Shown here: piece after piece, positions 63,125 to 64,000 of the stretch
How positions within the stretch are numbered: position 1 is the stretch's first letter
How the letters are laid out: each line of letters starts with the position of its first letter
DNA from: JAGPUQ01 sp036961295
Lineage (GTDB): Bacteria; Pseudomonadota; Gammaproteobacteria; Pseudomonadales; Porticoccaceae
DNA: 64,000 nt
Reading direction: 5' to 3'
Assembly: GCA_036961295.1 (NCBI GenBank)
Contig: JBALVX010000001.1
Coordinates: 1,550,001 to 1,614,000 of the forward strand
Made by a program: the position numbers and the translations under genes
The notes under the pieces: generated by a model
The model's database searches: none
What the model was told of the DNA's origin: nothing
What the model saw: only the letters and a program-made list of their open reading frames with translations

Positions 63125-64000
63125 ATGCGCGTGTTGTTATTATTTGCCGCCACGGTATTAATCTGGGGTTCTACCTGGATCGTGGTGCAGTGGCATCTGG
63201 GTGTGGTAGAACCCGGGGTTTCGGCTTTTTATCGCAACACCCTGGCGGCCTTAATATTATTCGCCTGGTGCTGGAAATCCAAACTCGCCCTGCGCTTTCC
63301 GCTCAAAGACCATATTAATTTTTTACTCCTGGGCTTGTTTTTGTTTTCCAGCAACTACTGGCTGGTCTATCGAGCCACCGGGTTTATGACCAGCGGACTG
63401 GTTGCTGTGGTGTTTTCCACTATCGTGTTTTTCAATATGTTCAACGCCCGTCTGATTTTGAAGTATCCAGTGCGGCTCGTTATGGTATTAGGAGCGGGCC
63501 TTGGCGTTAGCGGTATTTTCTTGTTGTTTTATGGCGAGCTGGCAGAGTTTTCCTGGCGCGATAACAGTGTACGTGGATTTGCGCTGGCCTTTCTGGCAAC
63601 GATACTTGCCTCACTAGGCAGTATTACCGCTACTTACTTGAGCAGTCATCGGCAATTACCGGTGATCCAGTACAACGCCTGGGGTATGTTTTACGGCTGT
63701 ATTATTTTATATTTGGCTGCACTGTTCGGTGGTAATACCTTTAACTACGAAGCCACCTGGCGGTATTCCAGCGCACTGCTGTATCTCGGCGTGGTGGGGA
63801 CTGCCGCAGGTTTTGCTTGCTACTTAAAGCTGATTGAAATTATAGGTCCGGGCAAAGCCGGTTATACCTTTGTGATGTTTCCAGTCGTCGCGCTGATTAT
63901 TTCGACGGTATTTGAAGGCTACCAATGGTCTGCCACCGCATTTTGCGGACTGGCACTAGTATTGCTGGGAAGTTTTCTGGCGCTGCGCACAAAACCCGTG
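63125..64000 (+). CDS. EamA/DMT family transporter (3' end beyond window)
   Basis: The frame opens at an ATG 25 bases after dapE and is still open at the last base (292 codons). It begins FAATVLIWGSTWIVVQW, the typical first helix of DMT transporters, and has about nine further helices in the two EamA repeats (WGMFYGCIILYLAAL; ALLYLGVVGTAAGFACYLKLIEIIGPGKAGY). Only the end of the second repeat is missing. The substrate is unknown. Codon use matches the core genes. Confidence 0.88.
   Translation, partial: MRVLLLFAATVLIWGSTWIVVQWHLGVVEPGVSAFYRNTLAALILFAWCWKSKLALRFPLKDHINFLLLGLFLFSSNYWLVYRATGFMTSGLVAVVFSTIVFFNMFNARLILKYPVRLVMVLGAGLGVSGIFLLFYGELAEFSWRDNSVRGFALAFLATILASLGSITATYLSSHRQLPVIQYNAWGMFYGCIILYLAALFGGNTFNYEATWRYSSALLYLGVVGTAAGFACYLKLIEIIGPGKAGYTFVMFPVVALIISTVFEGYQWSATAFCGLALVLLGSFLALRTKPV

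Overview
This window is a chromosomal segment of a marine-type gammaproteobacterium. The gene orders (mutS/recA, ftsB-ispD-ispF-truD-pcm-nlpD-rpoS, rpsB-tsf-pyrH-frr-uppS-cdsA-dxr-rseP-bamA-skp-lpxD-fabZ-lpxA-lpxB-rnhB-dnaE-accA-tilS, pyrG-kdsA-eno, map-glnD-dapC, yffB-dapD-dapE) are those of Pseudomonas and the Cellvibrio/Saccharophagus/Teredinibacter group. The 530-residue isocitrate lyase, the 344-residue DapD and the pyrG-kdsA-eno order favour that side over Enterobacteria. I infer a member of Cellvibrionales, but the sequence alone does not name a genus.

Layout. 0-8 kb: the end of a YheT-type hydrolase, then recX, a DUF4126 gene and recA (LexA box upstream), pncC, and divergently mutS-fdxA. 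6.8-20.4 kb: a minus-strand block with rpoS, nlpD, a DUF368 carrier, pcm, truD, ispF, ispD, ftsB, eno, kdsA, pyrG, tilS and accA. 20.5-41 kb: a long minus-strand superoperon for DNA polymerase III alpha, lipid A synthesis, outer-membrane assembly, isoprenoid/undecaprenyl and phospholipid synthesis, ribosome recycling, UMP kinase, EF-Ts and S2. It is apparently driven at its 5' end by a strong promoter upstream of rpsB. 41.3-48.8 kb: plus-strand map, glnD, dapC, nth and aceA, ending in a clear intrinsic terminator.

Accessory region. At 48.9-54.4 kb the DNA becomes visibly AT-rich. It carries four plus-strand genes whose 3' ends carry integron attC sites (two convincing full sites, two partial), with no integrase in view. 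This is a CALIN-type cassette array between aceA and tex. Its cargo is a 629-residue protein with a PIN-like nuclease core and two C-terminal membrane helices, a reverse transcriptase with an FMDD active site that resembles the Abi/UG defence RTs, a 299-residue protein of unknown family, and a YnfA-family membrane protein. I regard this as the most likely undescribed system in the window: a cassette-borne, possibly anti-phage, RT/PIN module.

54.6-64 kb: tex and rluF (convergent), then a short foreign-looking insert (a ribbon-helix-helix-like protein with repeated ACTAGT operator-like sites, and a phage-like small protein), followed by a nitroreductase, yffB, dapD, dapE and the start of an EamA transporter. 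The dap cluster is split: dapC lies 14 kb away from yffB-dapD-dapE.

Two well-conserved genes, glnD and tilS, lack any ATG/GTG/TTG codon that would include their conserved N-termini. glnD appears to start at ATT. tilS is either CTG-started or frameshifted in a run of six C. Short tandem repeats are unusually common in intergenic gaps and in protein linkers.
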